In this document: positions 49,573 to 59,661 of the stretch, piece after piece | Layout: every line of letters begins with the position of its first letter | Position numbering within the stretch: position 1 is the stretch's first letter | NCBI RefSeq assembly: GCF_001316285.1 | Contig: NZ_BBDO01000006.1 | Location: 124,001 to 188,000 of the forward strand | Origin: Vulcanisaeta sp. JCM 16161 | GTDB lineage: Archaea > Thermoproteota > Thermoprotei > Thermoproteales > Thermocladiaceae | Reading direction: 5' to 3' | DNA: 64,000 bases | Translations under genes and position numbers: made by a program | The notes under the pieces: generated by a model | Seen by the model: only the letters and a program-made list of their open reading frames with translations | What the model was told of the DNA's origin: nothing | Databases searched by the model: none

Positions 49573-49802
49573 CCCTGATCCCTCGCTGTCCACACCCTGT
49601 GCCTAATCTTCGCAGTTAAATGCGTGATTACCTCAAGCATCTTCTCGTCAATACCCATCCACCTCACACCATCAACCACCCCCACTAACACCCAACCCAA
49701 CATCGCCAGGGCAAGGCCTTTCACTGCCCATTGCATTGCTCATGCAATTTCAAAATCGGATAGATTACGTGCCTTAAGCACTATTGGCGTAATCACCATC
49801 AT
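49569..49802 (-). pseudogene. Unrecognised small-gene remnant
   Basis: A minus-strand frame from the ATG at 49802 reads VITPIVLKARNLSDFEIA, has one in-frame TGA at about 49741, and resumes AMQWAVKGLALAMLGWVLVG then RWMGIDEKMLEVITHLTAK to a stop at 49569. It overlaps the integrase remnant by a few bases. A short protein with one interrupted codon. Not recognised. Confidence 0.3.
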
Positions 49803-49855
49803 ACGTTAACTCTAATTAGCAATACTTTAATTTTATTCCTGTTTTTACTAATTTA

Positions 49856-51029
49856 ATGGGTGTTTTTGATTCATTCATTGACTGCTCAGTAATTGTGAGG
49901 GTTTGTACCCAATCGGCTCTGGTAGGGATAGGTGTTATGAAATTTGCCTTAGTAAGGCCGAGAAACTCCTCGAACTCAGCACTAAGGATGGCAGCGTCTC
50001 GAGGGATGATGCCGAGAGGTTGAGAAGCTACTAAGCATGTGTGGTTTAAGCATAGGGAAGGTTGAGGACCTTAGGAAGTACTGCATTGAGAAGTATGAGG
50101 AGTTAAGTAGGGCACCACAACAACCGAGTAAGAATATGGAGATGCCACTTGCTCAATCAAGCGTGGCTGAGGAGCAGTTACCGAGTAGGTTGGTTGATTG
50201 TTACCAGTACTGCGTTAAGTATCATAGTGATAATCCCACCGCACTCCAGGGTTGTAGGTCAATGTGCGATGCCATGTGGAAGCCTAGCATCCAACGCGTT
50301 GGTATTGAGCAATTCAGGAATTGCTTCCCAAGTGGCCTACTGGAGCTTGGTGAGTTTGAGGCTAGGTATAGGAGGGTTGGTCTTGATGATTGGCAGATTG
50401 TTGCCCATATCTCGGGTGTCATCAGTAAGATAATTGAGGAGGGTAGGCGAAACAAGTGCCCAGACCTGGACGAGACAATAATTAGGGTGGTGACCAGTAA
50501 ATTGGACAAGATGGGCATAGACAGGTACTCAATAAGAAGGGCATACCTACACGGAATGAGTGATGAAGTTAAACAATTAATCATGAAGGTATTTCCAAAT
50601 GTCACCGACATGGCTCCACCAAAACAAATTCCAAGAATCTCAGAAAGGCCTAGGTCATTTGTGTCTCAAGTATCAGTAACACCCTCCATATCTATTAAGC
50701 AACGTAGACCTCCCATTAAGAATTATGTTGCTGTTGCCTTTTCCGTAATACTCGTAATCCTGGGCTCCTCAATGTGGGTTTATGGTTTTATAGAACAAAT
50801 AATGCTGCCTATGATTATTTCATTCTTCTCCTCAATAATAGCCCTCATATTAGGGGGCAAGCTCATATTAAACAAAGAAGAAGGCGAAGCATACATAACA
50901 TATATAGTAATTGCGTCAGCAATCATATTTATCATCTCATTAATAAGCTTATTATTCATGTTAGGAGCTAGAACACCACTCATGGCAATAACTCCACCTA
51001 CTAATTTTACTAATAATGTAATACTTTAA
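49856..51029 (+). CDS. Membrane protein with twin CX3C motif, copy A
   Basis: A protein that I cannot place in a known family. The soluble domain holds CYQYCVKYHSDNPTALQGCR-SMC, i.e. C-x3-C-x13-C-x3-C, a twin CX3C helical-hairpin pattern. Downstream is NCFPSGLLELGEFEARYRR, then DDWQIVAHISGVISKIIEEG and IDRYSIRRAYLHGMSDEVKQ. Three or four transmembrane helices form the C-terminus. The uninterrupted frame begins at 50037, but a TATA element at 49825-49836 places the promoter before the ATG at 49856; two shifts (near 49892 and 50030) would add a further cysteine segment with CYEICLSKAEKLLEL. A paralogue (copy B) follows in tandem. Confidence 0.6.
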
Positions 51030-51126
51030 AGAAAAACCAAACTAATTAATTATTAATGAATTTTCATAATACATACCATTCGCGAATCTCCATGTTCATT
51101 ATTAGAAATACCTATAGGTGATAATT

Positions 51127-51917
51127 ATGAATGCCTCAAATAGGCTTAATGAATGTTACCAGTATTGCATTAAGTACCATAGTGATGATAGTAAGGCGTT
51201 GCAAGCATGCTACTCCATCTGTGATGCATTATGGAGACAACAACCATTAGGTGTCGATATGAGAACCATTAGTGAGTGTTTTCCTCATGGAGTCTTCGAA
51301 CTTGAAAACTTCATGGCAAAGTACAAGAGAGTTGGTAGGTCCGGCTTTGATGACTGGCAAATAGCATCTTATGTCTCGAGCATCATCAATGAGATGCTCA
51401 ATGATAGTGAACGAAATAAATGCCCTAATGCGAAGAACATAATTATTAAAGTCATAATTGATGTACTAAATAGTTTAGAATAAATAGGTACGAGATAAAA
51501 AGAGCATACCTTCATGGTACGAAAGAAGAGGTTAGGCAATTGCTCGTGGAAATATTCCCGAACATAAACCGTAAAGGAGGTGAAGAGGAGGTGAGGGGGC
51601 CGGCGATTACGACCACTGAGTATGAATCATCAATGAATTATGAAGTATTTACTATACCCATAGAAATAGAACATTCGAAGTTAGAAAAAGATTCCCGTAA
51701 AATGAAGGTGAAAACGGAGAGAAGGAGGGGGTATCGAAATGTATTAGATACCCTTAAGATTATAGCCATTATCATAATTGCCATGATTGCAGGATTTGCA
51801 CTTTGGTATTTCATAATCGCAAGTATTCTCGCAATAATTCTTAACTGGCGTAGTATGTTGCCCGCCTTAATCATTTTAATAATACTAATTATAGTTTATT
51901 TAGTATCGGGTATATAG
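51127..51917 (+). CDS. Membrane protein with twin CX3C motif, copy B, frameshifted
   Basis: Tandem paralogue of the preceding gene. It starts at ATG 51127 (NASNRLNECYQYC) with CYQYCIKYHSDDSKALQACY-SIC (C-x3-C-x13-C-x3-C). It then shares ECFPHGVFELENFMAKYKR and DDWQIASYVSSIINEML with copy A. After a shift near 51480 it resumes RYEIKRAYLHGTKEEVRQL and LVEIFPNI. The C-terminal membrane region (KIIAIIIIAMIAGFALWYF and a second helix) is shorter than in copy A, and the basic linker (KTERRRGYRNVLD) differs. No N-terminal cysteine extension is present. Confidence 0.6.
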
Positions 51918-52119
51918 AGATTACTACGTGGCACCGCAGGCATAGAAGGGGGTTGATTCCATGAAGAGGGATAAATAGGACATTGTGGGGATTTAAGAAC
52001 GACCTTGTCACTCATTTATCGGAATCACAGCAAAGATACATAGGGCCTTGAGGGAGATCCACAGCCACTTACTTAGAGACCACTAATATGCGCACCACAG
52101 GGCTAATAATGACGCATAA
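51918..52119. other. Intergenic stretch with a possible coding remnant
   Basis: About 200 bases. A short frame reading THLSESQQRYIG then LREIHSHLLRDH (one shift) near 52010-52085 could be the tail of a lost gene. Otherwise nothing. Confidence 0.25.
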
Positions 52120-52522
52120 AATTTAAACAAATATATACGCCCAGCAGGCTTGGTCGTTTATCGGGCCGGCCTATTACTACGGTGGTGAGTCTACAATATT
52201 CAATACCCAGGTTGCCCTAGACACGCAGCAATTGGGTAGTGGTGGTTACTACCTAGTGATTAGTAATGTACTACCCAAACGCAAACACGTTCTCCCTGTT
52301 CACAAATATAACACTAACATTCACACCACAGACACCGAACATACAATTAACAAGCACTGCACAGGCAAGCATTATAAATGGTACACTACCGACAATTCAA
52401 CTAATCAACGTGACAATATCCACACCAAACATAACAATACCACAAATACCACCAATAAACATAACAGTACCGCAGATAAACATAACACCACTAACAATAA
52501 ACACATCAATAAACTGGTAAAA
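52120..52522 (+). pseudogene. Secreted Ile/Thr/Pro-rich protein, N-terminally truncated
   Basis: A frame without a start codon reads AWSFIGPAYYYGGESTIFNT, then QLGSGGYYLVISN. After a shift near 52265 the C-terminus is a low-complexity stretch of Ile, Thr, Pro and Asn (INVTISTPNITIPQIPPINI) ending NTSINW at 52522. Beta-rich and glycosylation-prone, as in cell-surface proteins. The signal peptide and N-terminus are missing. Confidence 0.4.
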
Positions 52523-52604
52523 GGGCAGTTAATGAAACAATAATATCAAAATAAAACCATCATTACTTTTTAAATAACCATGTTTTACATCTCGCATTAT
52601 TTCA

Positions 52605-53341
52605 CTAACTAGAACTACCGCAACTTAAGTGATTCAGCGATATACTTGCTGTAACTGTGACATTATAATAATTGGGGTTATAAACAAGTACGGCATATAT
52701 ATCGCCACCATACGGGTACGGGGGTGATAGTTTAATTGTTTGTTGAATATAGGTGCCGCTGAATTCATAGTAGTAATTCCACTTTAATGGTGGGGTCTGA
52801 CCGATCGATGTTACGTATTGATCAATAGCCCAGGAAATAAAATCATCCATACCAATTATATAGACATTAACAGGGCCTGTTGATGATAACGTTAAGGTTG
52901 CCGTTGCCACGCATCCACTCGGTACATAAATTTGTGTCGGTGCATCATAACTATTTGGTGAAACCGTATCCGTCTCTGAACCGCCATTCATGCCAGTAAT
53001 TACTGCATTCAACATCCCACTTACATTGCTATACTGGCTTTGTAGGCTTGAGTATTCGCTCTGTAGTGTGTTGTACTGACTCTCGAGTGAGTTATACAGC
53101 CCCTGCAGACCGATATATTGACTTTGAAGTGAGTTGTATTGGTTTTGTAGGTTTGTGTAGTTTGTCTGCAATGCCGAGTACCTGCCTCCAGTGCCGTGTA
53201 ATTGCTTTGCAGGCTCATTTACTGGGCGTAGAGTGCGTGGTAATTATTCTCGGCTGCGTACCACTCATAGGCGAAGAAGCCCGCGATAACCGCTAGAACA
53301 ACAATTATTAATCCTATCGAGAGCGTCTTGGAAACGCTCAT
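52605..53341 (-). CDS. Membrane-anchored coiled-coil surface protein, frameshifted
   Basis: An N-terminal anchor helix (LSIGLIIVVLAVIAGFFAY) is followed by a coiled coil of seven-residue repeats of the form (S/T)LQSQYN, about seven copies at roughly 53030-53190, encoded by 21-base units. The C-terminal domain (about 130 residues) is beta-rich, with PTQIYVPSGCVATATLTL and YGGDIYAVLVYNPNYYNVTV. Shifts near 53220 and 53180 join the anchor to the repeat. The protein is probably exported and displayed at the surface. No obvious enzymatic domain. It is convergent with the secreted fragment at 52120-52522. Confidence 0.6.
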
Positions 53342-53395
53342 TAAGGGTCATTAATATAGCAGATTTTTGATTTTAAAGTATTACTACAAATAGAC

Positions 53396-53708
53396 TTACC
53401 TTGCCTGGGCCCTCAACTTCCCAAAGGCTTTAATCATTACGTAGTATGAGTACCATATTATGAAGGCTCCAATGAGGATTAGTGAGAGCCATGCACCAAG
53501 CCAGTAGTCCCTACCGGCGTCCTCAAACTCAGCAATACCCGTTAACTTATTCAAAAGCTTAAACGCATCTCTCAGGGAGTACGCTGCTGGGTATTCAGGA
53601 TTATGAAGAGGAACACACTGCCCCTGGCGGCGATAGGGTTGGGGCTAGGGCTGAGGCTATTTGCGTGAGAATAAGCCCCGCAATGTATAGGGCGAAGAAC
53701 CTCCTCAT
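53396..53708 (-). CDS. Small two-helix membrane protein, frameshifted
   Basis: Starts at the ATG at 53708, which overlaps the stop of the integrase (ATGA). It opens RRFFALYIAGLILTQIASAL, a signal-like helix, and, after a shift near 53610, continues YPAAYSLRDAFKLLNKLTG and LGAWLSLILIGAFIIWYSYY, ending RAQAR at 53396. About 100 residues. It may be co-transcribed with the integrase remnant. Not recognised. Confidence 0.45.
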
Positions 53709-54149
53709 CGTAGCTCTTCGTGTCTTGGGCTCCAGTAGTGCTCCACAAGTACCCTGTGCTCGCTTGGTGGTGCCCTGCCCTGCAGGGTATTCACAATGCT
53801 CTCTGGGACGCCCCTGCTGATCATCCAGGTGGCGAAGAACTTACGCAGCTCATAAAGCTCGAACTCACGATTAAGCACCTGCCTAGCTGCACCATTGAAT
53901 GCCGCCCTCCTCTCGGGAACAATACCCCTTAAGGAGTAGTGCCAATTCCTGGTCATCGAGGAACCTGAGGGCTTGGCGGAACAAGTTATCACCGACGCGG
54001 GCTGCATCGCGTTTGACCGCGTTTATGTATGCATACGTGACGCCAAGGTCCCTGGGCTTAATATTCTTATTATTAATTAAATAGAGGATTATTTCCCTTC
54101 GTTGCTCGGGGCTTACCTGCTCTAAGTCAATGAGGTGACAATCAACCAT
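53705..54149 (-). pseudogene. Tyrosine integrase, internally deleted and frameshifted
   Basis: Crenarchaeal tyrosine recombinase related to tRNA-targeting integrases. The N-terminus reads SPEQRREIILYLINNKNIKP and AYINAVKRDAARVGDNLFRQ, a helix-turn-helix. It then runs, after a shift near 53930, directly into the C-terminal catalytic half: FELYELRKFFATWMISRGVP with the H/R-box arginine and VLVEHYWSPRHEELR with the tyrosine nucleophile. The middle (about 150-200 residues with the first catalytic arginine) is absent, so it should be inactive. It starts 113 bases from the 3' end of tRNA-Trp. Confidence 0.72.
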
Positions 54150-54259
54150 GGTTTTGGTCAGAGGTTATGGGGTAAGCATGTATTTAAGGTTCCGCAAATG
54201 GCTGATGCGAAGATCGAGAATGATACGGCATCGGTGCGTTTAGGAGTTGAATGCAAAAT

Positions 54260-54338
54260 TGGTGGGCCCGGTGGGATTTGAACCCACGACCTACGGGTCT
54301 GGAGCCCGCCGCTCTGGGCCTTGCTGAGCTACGGGCCC
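54260..54338 (-). tRNA. trnW: tRNA-Trp (CCA anticodon)
   Basis: A complete cloverleaf on the minus strand. The acceptor stem GGGCCCG pairs with CGGGCCC; the D arm is GCTC/GAGC; the anticodon arm GCGGG-CTCCAGA-CCCGT gives anticodon CCA; the T arm is GTGGG-TTCAAAT-CCCAC. The discriminator A73 is followed by an encoded CCA (54260-54262). No intron is present. Its 3' end faces the integrase remnant, the usual situation for integration into a tRNA gene. Confidence 0.95.
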
Positions 54339-54388
54339 AGTTAGGTATATCCATTATTTGTTTTTAAGTTTTTTTGCGGTGCTTAGTG

Positions 54389-55960
54389 TTACGTTGATGC
54401 GTATTTTGTGTATGGTTTTGGTAGTCCTGAGTATATGCCCCATACGTAGAAGGCTATGGCCAATATGGTGATCACGGCCATATCCCACGGGAAGGGAATT
54501 AATGTTATAGGTCCGCCAGCCGTTTGGCCAATATATGTCATTAATGTTAATGCTAATATGTAGATTATGTACCATAACGCATTTCTTAGGTGTTCCTTAA
54601 CCCTATAAATTAACCCAAAGATTATTGAGGCGATGAATACGAAGGCCGTGGCGTATGGTACGGCTGGCCACCCAGACCAATACACAATATAGCTGGCGCC
54701 TATGAATGCCACCAGGCCTATCCAGAAACCACCGGGCAGTTTAAACCTTGGTTCCTTGCCCTGTCTTCTTGACACTATCATGGCCACGGGGTTCGTTAGG
54801 AAGCCTAGGTAGCCCGCCACCACTGCGTCGTCAATTAACCCATAGACGCTTGGTATCGGTGCCGTTAGCAGTGCCAGCAATATGCCTACAATACCAAATG
54901 TTATTAAAGCCCAGTATGGTATAGCGTATTTCTCATGAATGAACCTCATTAAATCAGGTACGTATCTGGATCTACCCATGGCAAAGAGTATCCTTGTGCC
55001 ACCGCCAAGGTATATATAACCAACTATGAAGGGCCCAAGTATCGCTACGATTAATGTTACCAGGAAGACCCAGGTAATTCCGTAGGTACCGCTCAGGTAA
55101 AGGAATGGGTTGGTCTTCCTTATGAATGCCAAGCTCTTCCAATCACCGGGTGTAACATTCAATTTAGCCCAATTAATTGCGCCCACAAAGGCTATACTAA
55201 ATAGAATATACACGAGTAGTTGCCCGATCACAACTAGGATTATAGATAATGGAATATCCCTATATGGATTTCGCATTTCCTCCGCAAAGTCGGGTATGAC
55301 CCTAACACCTCCAAAGGCGAACATTCCATATGGAATTGCCGTAAACATCGCGGCTAAGCCATACGGTAGGAAACCGCCCTTTAAACCGGCGAAGTTGCTT
55401 GGTATGAATACCGCAGCCATTATACCGAAGGCAACGAGTAGGTATAAAATTAACTTAAACGTGCCCAGCGTGATGTTTGACAATCCGAAGACCTTAACGC
55501 CAAAGTAGTTAAAAGGAACCATAAGGAGCACTAGTAATGCGGCGACAATAGCGCCAAGTAATGTGGGTGTTCCCATTGGAGTTAGTAGATTATGCGCGAA
55601 GTAGTTTATGCCATAGACCACCGCGATAGCCTCAATGGGTGGTATGAATAGGTACCAGAGTAGGTCAGCAAATGCGTTGATCATGTTTGTGACTCTACCG
55701 TGGGTATATAGTGAGTACCTGGATGGACCGCCAGCCTCTGGATATACGGTACCTAATTCCGCGTATGTGAACCCAATGAATAAGTAAAATATGCCGCCAA
55801 GTATCCAAGCTAGTATTACAGCCGGTCCAGCCATCTCGGCCATCTTAGCGGTACTAAATAAGACGCCAGTACCAATCGCACCAACAAGCCCAGTCAGTAC
55901 TAAGTGCGTTGAACTTAGTTCTTTACGTAGACTTACTTTAGTGTTATCGTGCTCATTCAT
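54389..55960 (-). CDS. APC-superfamily amino acid permease, intact
   Basis: The only uninterrupted permease of its kind here, 523 residues, about 12 transmembrane helices. The N-terminal helix reads LTGLVGAIGTGVLFSTAKMA with the family G-x-G-T/S-G core, then ILGGIFYLFIGFTYAELGTV and PEAGGPSRYSLYTHG. It is a moderately distant relative of the permeases at 1006-2890 and 55957-57807. It overlaps the upstream permease (end at 55957) by 4 bases, so both may be transcribed together. Substrate unknown. Confidence 0.88.
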   Translation of the reverse strand: MNEHDNTKVSLRKELSSTHLVLTGLVGAIGTGVLFSTAKMAEMAGPAVILAWILGGIFYLFIGFTYAELGTVYPEAGGPSRYSLYTHGRVTNMINAFADLLWYLFIPPIEAIAVVYGINYFAHNLLTPMGTPTLLGAIVAALLVLLMVPFNYFGVKVFGLSNITLGTFKLILYLLVAFGIMAAVFIPSNFAGLKGGFLPYGLAAMFTAIPYGMFAFGGVRVIPDFAEEMRNPYRDIPLSIILVVIGQLLVYILFSIAFVGAINWAKLNVTPGDWKSLAFIRKTNPFLYLSGTYGITWVFLVTLIVAILGPFIVGYIYLGGGTRILFAMGRSRYVPDLMRFIHEKYAIPYWALITFGIVGILLALLTAPIPSVYGLIDDAVVAGYLGFLTNPVAMIVSRRQGKEPRFKLPGGFWIGLVAFIGASYIVYWSGWPAVPYATAFVFIASIIFGLIYRVKEHLRNALWYIIYILALTLMTYIGQTAGGPITLIPFPWDMAVITILAIAFYVWGIYSGLPKPYTKYAST

Positions 55961-57807
55961 TTGCTAAGCACCCTTTCCAATGCATGCTTTAGGTCTGGTG
56001 TCATGAATGCGCTTCTTGCCCCGTACATGTGTATGAGTGCGCCTATTATTATGGCTATTATCGTGTCGTATGGCCATGGTATTGGTGGGTTTGCGAATAC
56101 TCCGAACTGCCCAAAGAAGGATAGTGGGAATACCGTGAATAGTACGGCCACAATCCACCAACCAGCCTAATATGGATCCTTAAGTCACTCGGGATGTCCC
56201 TAGAAAGCCACAGTGTTAAGCCGACTGTCATAGCCAGAATTATCACGTAGTACGCTAGGAATAAACCAGCGTAATAACCCGTCAACGGCAACTTACCGAC
56301 ACCCTCATAAGGAACGATAATCGGCCTATAGAGCATGAAATACGTCGTTAACGCCAAAACAACCCAATAAATAATCCCGGCAGTGACACCTTTATTTTTA
56401 TTTGCATTAAGTCTGGTGGGCATTACGTACATGTAAAATATCGGAAGACCCGCAAGTATGAAGACAATGACACCCCACAGTATATCAAATGTAGACCAAT
56501 AAACAATTAGGTAGACGGAGATCGTGGCCAATGCGAGAAGATAGTTATTACCGGTATCCTATAATACCTAGGCGCATTTGGAGCCAATCTCCTAAGGCTA
56601 ATGCCAATGGACCAGATACTATGAAGGTTAGATAACCGGCGCTCGTTATGAACGTGACTATTAAGCCCCAGGCCGGGAATTTGTAGAGGAAGAGGAAGCC
56701 AATTATTAATGCCGCAATTGTGCCCCACTTGGTACTCTATGCTTATTGAGGTATAGGAACCACTCGGGTAATTGCCCATTAGCCGCCATGCCATATAGTG
56801 ATCTTGCGGTACCACCCACGTAAATCCAGCCCGTACCTGATGGTGAGAGTACGGCGTCTATTATGAATAGTACGGCAAATGCCGCGAGTATTGCAATACC
56901 GGACAGCGTGAGTAACTGGTATAATGGGCCTCTTGATAGTATTGACTTTGCAAGACTGCCCCAATCACCGGGTTGCACCGAGATCTTACTCCACTCTACA
57001 GCGCCTATAAATGCTGTTTCTAATAGTATGTATATGATTACAACTAACGTGAAGCCCAGGACAGCGCCCTTGGCTATTTCCCTAGCTTTACGACCTCGCC
57101 TGAGAACTCGACACTCTGCCTGAAGCCTAAATAAGCGAAGGCTATTCCAGTTGTTGGTATTGCTAGGAAGATGGAGGATAATCCATAGGGCATGAAGCCA
57201 CCTGGTAATCCGCTGTAATTAATGGGGTGAAGCAGAAAGACAAGCAGTAAAATTATCGTGAAGGTCGGTATCAATAACTTATACCAACCCACGGCAGTGT
57301 TTGTCTTACCCATTACATGAACGCCGAACCAATTAAGTAAGAAATAGAAAATAAGCAGGACCACCGCTACTAAATAACCAAGCGCACTTAATTCCATCGT
57401 ACCTGGTATTAGTAATCCAGGCATAAGTGCTGATAGGTATGTCGTTGTTGCCAAAGCCTCGGCAGGCGCAACTGCAATTACGTATAATAATGTCGTCCAT
57501 GCTATCCAGTAGGATGCAAATATGCCATGCGTGTATTGTGGAAATCTAACGAGTCCTCCAGACCTTGGGAACATACTGGCAACCTCAGTATATGCTCGGC
57601 AATAAAGTATACGAGTATTCCTGCAATAATCCATGAAACTATTGATGCAGGACCAGCTACAGAGGCGGCGAGTAACGGGGCGAACATCCAACCACTACCA
57701 ATCATTGAACCGATCTCTAAGTATGCAATATCCCAGAAATTCAAAGCCCTCCTTAGTTGGGCATCATATTTTGCTGCCTTTTCCTCTCCAAAATCTGGCG
57801 TAGACAT
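55957..57807 (-). CDS. APC-superfamily permease, heavily frameshifted
   Basis: Close paralogue of the permease at 1006-2890, spread over at least five frames. The start is the ATG at 57807 (STPDFGEEKAAKYD). Recognisable pieces are DIAYLEIGSMIGSGWMFA, RSGGLVRFPQYTHGIFASY, GVHVMGKTNTAVGWYKLL, LPTTGIAFAYLGFRQ-like (PTTGIAFAYLGFRQSVEFSG) and SPSGTGWIYVGGTARSLYGM, then VYLIVYWSTFDILWGVIVFI and the C-terminal PDLKHALERVLSK at 55957. Shifts fall near 57590, 57085, 56985, 56715, 56530 and 56150. Its 3' end overlaps the next permease start. Confidence 0.75.
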
Positions 57808-57921
57808 TGAATTAAAACAATATATTATGTTAATAAACATTATTGTTATATAATCATGTAAGTAAAAAAATTTTATAAAGTTATATTATGATTTAATTTT
57901 CTCATAATAATGCGAAAATAA

Positions 57922-58623
57922 TCACTTATTAATCGTGGTTTTCATGAGGATTGGACACCTTGGGTTAATTGTGTATCCCTTTATCCTGCACTTCACGGCA
58001 ATCACCTTGCCGCTTATGGTAACAGCCTTGCATCCATCCTCTAATGTCGTTATTGGTAATAAAGCCATTAAAGCCTTAGCAATTATGCCTTGAGCCTTAA
58101 TCACCAATTCCTCATTGTCAAGGTCTTCGATTAATAAATCCATAAATGATTTATTATTTATGTGGAAAATGTCATTTGGAAATAATAACAATACAGATCT
58201 TGGGAAACTAAGATTTGGCAATATCTGCAATGGGTCTAAACCATCCTTAGATACCTTAGTAATAAGTAATTTTAAGTATGCCTTAACGTTCTCATCATTA
58301 AACTCCTCTAAATCCCATTCACGCTTAAGTAGGGATACTACGTCCTGACATACCTCATCATCCTTAATAGATCCATTCATACATAATAATGCCAATGTAA
58401 TTAGACCCTTTACCGTTATTAAATAATTGTTTTTATTGACCCTAACTAGGTAGCCCCATGTTATTAACTCAGAGATTTTCCTATAAACTGTTGCGATGCT
58501 TATGTCCGCGTATTCCGCAATTAGCTTATATAATGACATTTCATTGGCTACATTCTGATCCCTTGTTAAGCGTAAAATAATTTTCAACAGCACTTTTAGT
58601 ATAAGTAAATGAATAATGTCCAT
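57922..58623 (-). CDS. Winged-helix transcriptional regulator-like protein
   Basis: A 233-residue protein, intact. Residues about 28-75 form a winged helix: SLYKLIAEYADISIATVYRK and ISELITWGYLVRVNKNNYLI. The rest is helical, then ends with a cysteine-containing tail (VIAVKCRIKGYTINPRCPIL). It lies upstream of the frameshifted permease on the same strand and may regulate it. No ligand domain recognised. Confidence 0.55.
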   Translation of the reverse strand: MDIIHLLILKVLLKIILRLTRDQNVANEMSLYKLIAEYADISIATVYRKISELITWGYLVRVNKNNYLITVKGLITLALLCMNGSIKDDEVCQDVVSLLKREWDLEEFNDENVKAYLKLLITKVSKDGLDPLQILPNLSFPRSVLLLFPNDIFHINNKSFMDLLIEDLDNEELVIKAQGIIAKALMALLPITTLEDGCKAVTISGKVIAVKCRIKGYTINPRCPILMKTTINK

Positions 58624-58686
58624 ACTATACTAATAGGTATTTATGGATTTTTATCTTTTATTTAACACACTATGCGTTACTACGCC

Positions 58687-59629
58687 TCAATACTTACCAT
58701 AAAATACCTGCCTCAATGTTGTTCCTACTAGCCCTATTGCAATTTTCGCATGTGATATTGGGAAGCCGTAAAACCCGTGGGTTACCCCGCTGAATCTCAC
58801 GGTTACTGTTGGTACCCCTGCCTCGGCTAGTTTTGCTGCGTAGGTTTCTGCCGAGTCCCTTAGTGGGTCGTACTCGGAGGTTATTACTAGGCTGGTGGTA
58901 GGTTGCTTAGGTTGTCAACGAGTATTGGTGAGAACCTTGGTCGAAGGCGTCGGCTGGGCTCCTTAGGTAGGCCCTGTTGAAGAATGCCATTGCCTCACGC
59001 TCAAGGAACAAGCCTGTTGAGTATTCCCTAATTGTGTATGATGCCAGGTCAACGCCTACGAATGGGTTTATCAGGACCTGGTACTTAAGGCTTGGCTTTA
59101 GTCCCTGGTCCCTAGCCATTATCGCCACCACGGCGGCTAGGTTACCGCCTGCGCTATCGCCGCCAACCGCGACCTTCTCGGGGTCTCCATTGATTTCCCT
59201 CGCGTGTTCAAGGACCCACTTGGTTGAGTCGAAGGCGTCAATTACGGCTGCGGGGAACTTATGCTCAGGGGCTAACCTGTAATCCACGGAAACCACCACA
59301 CAGTCGCAGGCCAAGGCTAACTCCCTGCATAGTGGGTCGTAGGTCTCCACATCACCGAGTACAAAGCCACCACCATGTAGATAAACAAGTACGCCGAAGT
59401 CGCTGCCCTCTCTAGGCACGTAGATCCTGGCGGGTATCTTCGTTTCACTACCTGGTATGGTTATATCGTAGGCCTTGTAAATGGGTCTCCTTGGTTGTGA
59501 TGCGAAGAATGCCCTGAACATTTTCCTAAATTCATCAAGTGATATCTTTGTCATTTGTGGCATTACCTTGTTCAGCTCATCAAGGACTCTCCTAACCGCT
59601 GGGTCCAGAGGCATATTGCCAATGTGCAC
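58687..59629 (-). CDS. HSL-family alpha/beta-hydrolase (carboxylesterase), frameshifted
   Basis: Esterase of the hormone-sensitive lipase family. The oxyanion-hole motif is YLHGGGFVLGDVETYD and the nucleophile elbow is VAVGGDSAGGNLAAVV. The frame to 58907 holds the N-terminal cap and most of the core; after a shift near 58910 the minus strand gives LVITSEYDPLRDSAETYAAK with the catalytic aspartate and SGVTHGFYGFPISHAK with the catalytic histidine, ending at 58687. Joined length is about 313 residues, normal for the family. Start ATG 59629, or 59614. It follows feoA on the same strand. Confidence 0.83.
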
Positions 59630-59661
59630 TAGGGCTCTAAAGTATTTGCTCTATATAGATA

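Noticed and set aside
52232..52543. Plus-strand ORF rich in histidine, threonine and asparagine
   Set aside because: It is a frame shadow of the Ile/Thr/Pro-rich secreted fragment in the adjacent frame.
53720..54260. Attachment-site repeat of the tRNA-Trp 3' end next to the integrase
   Set aside because: I searched by eye for the T-arm/acceptor sequence elsewhere in the window and did not find a second copy.
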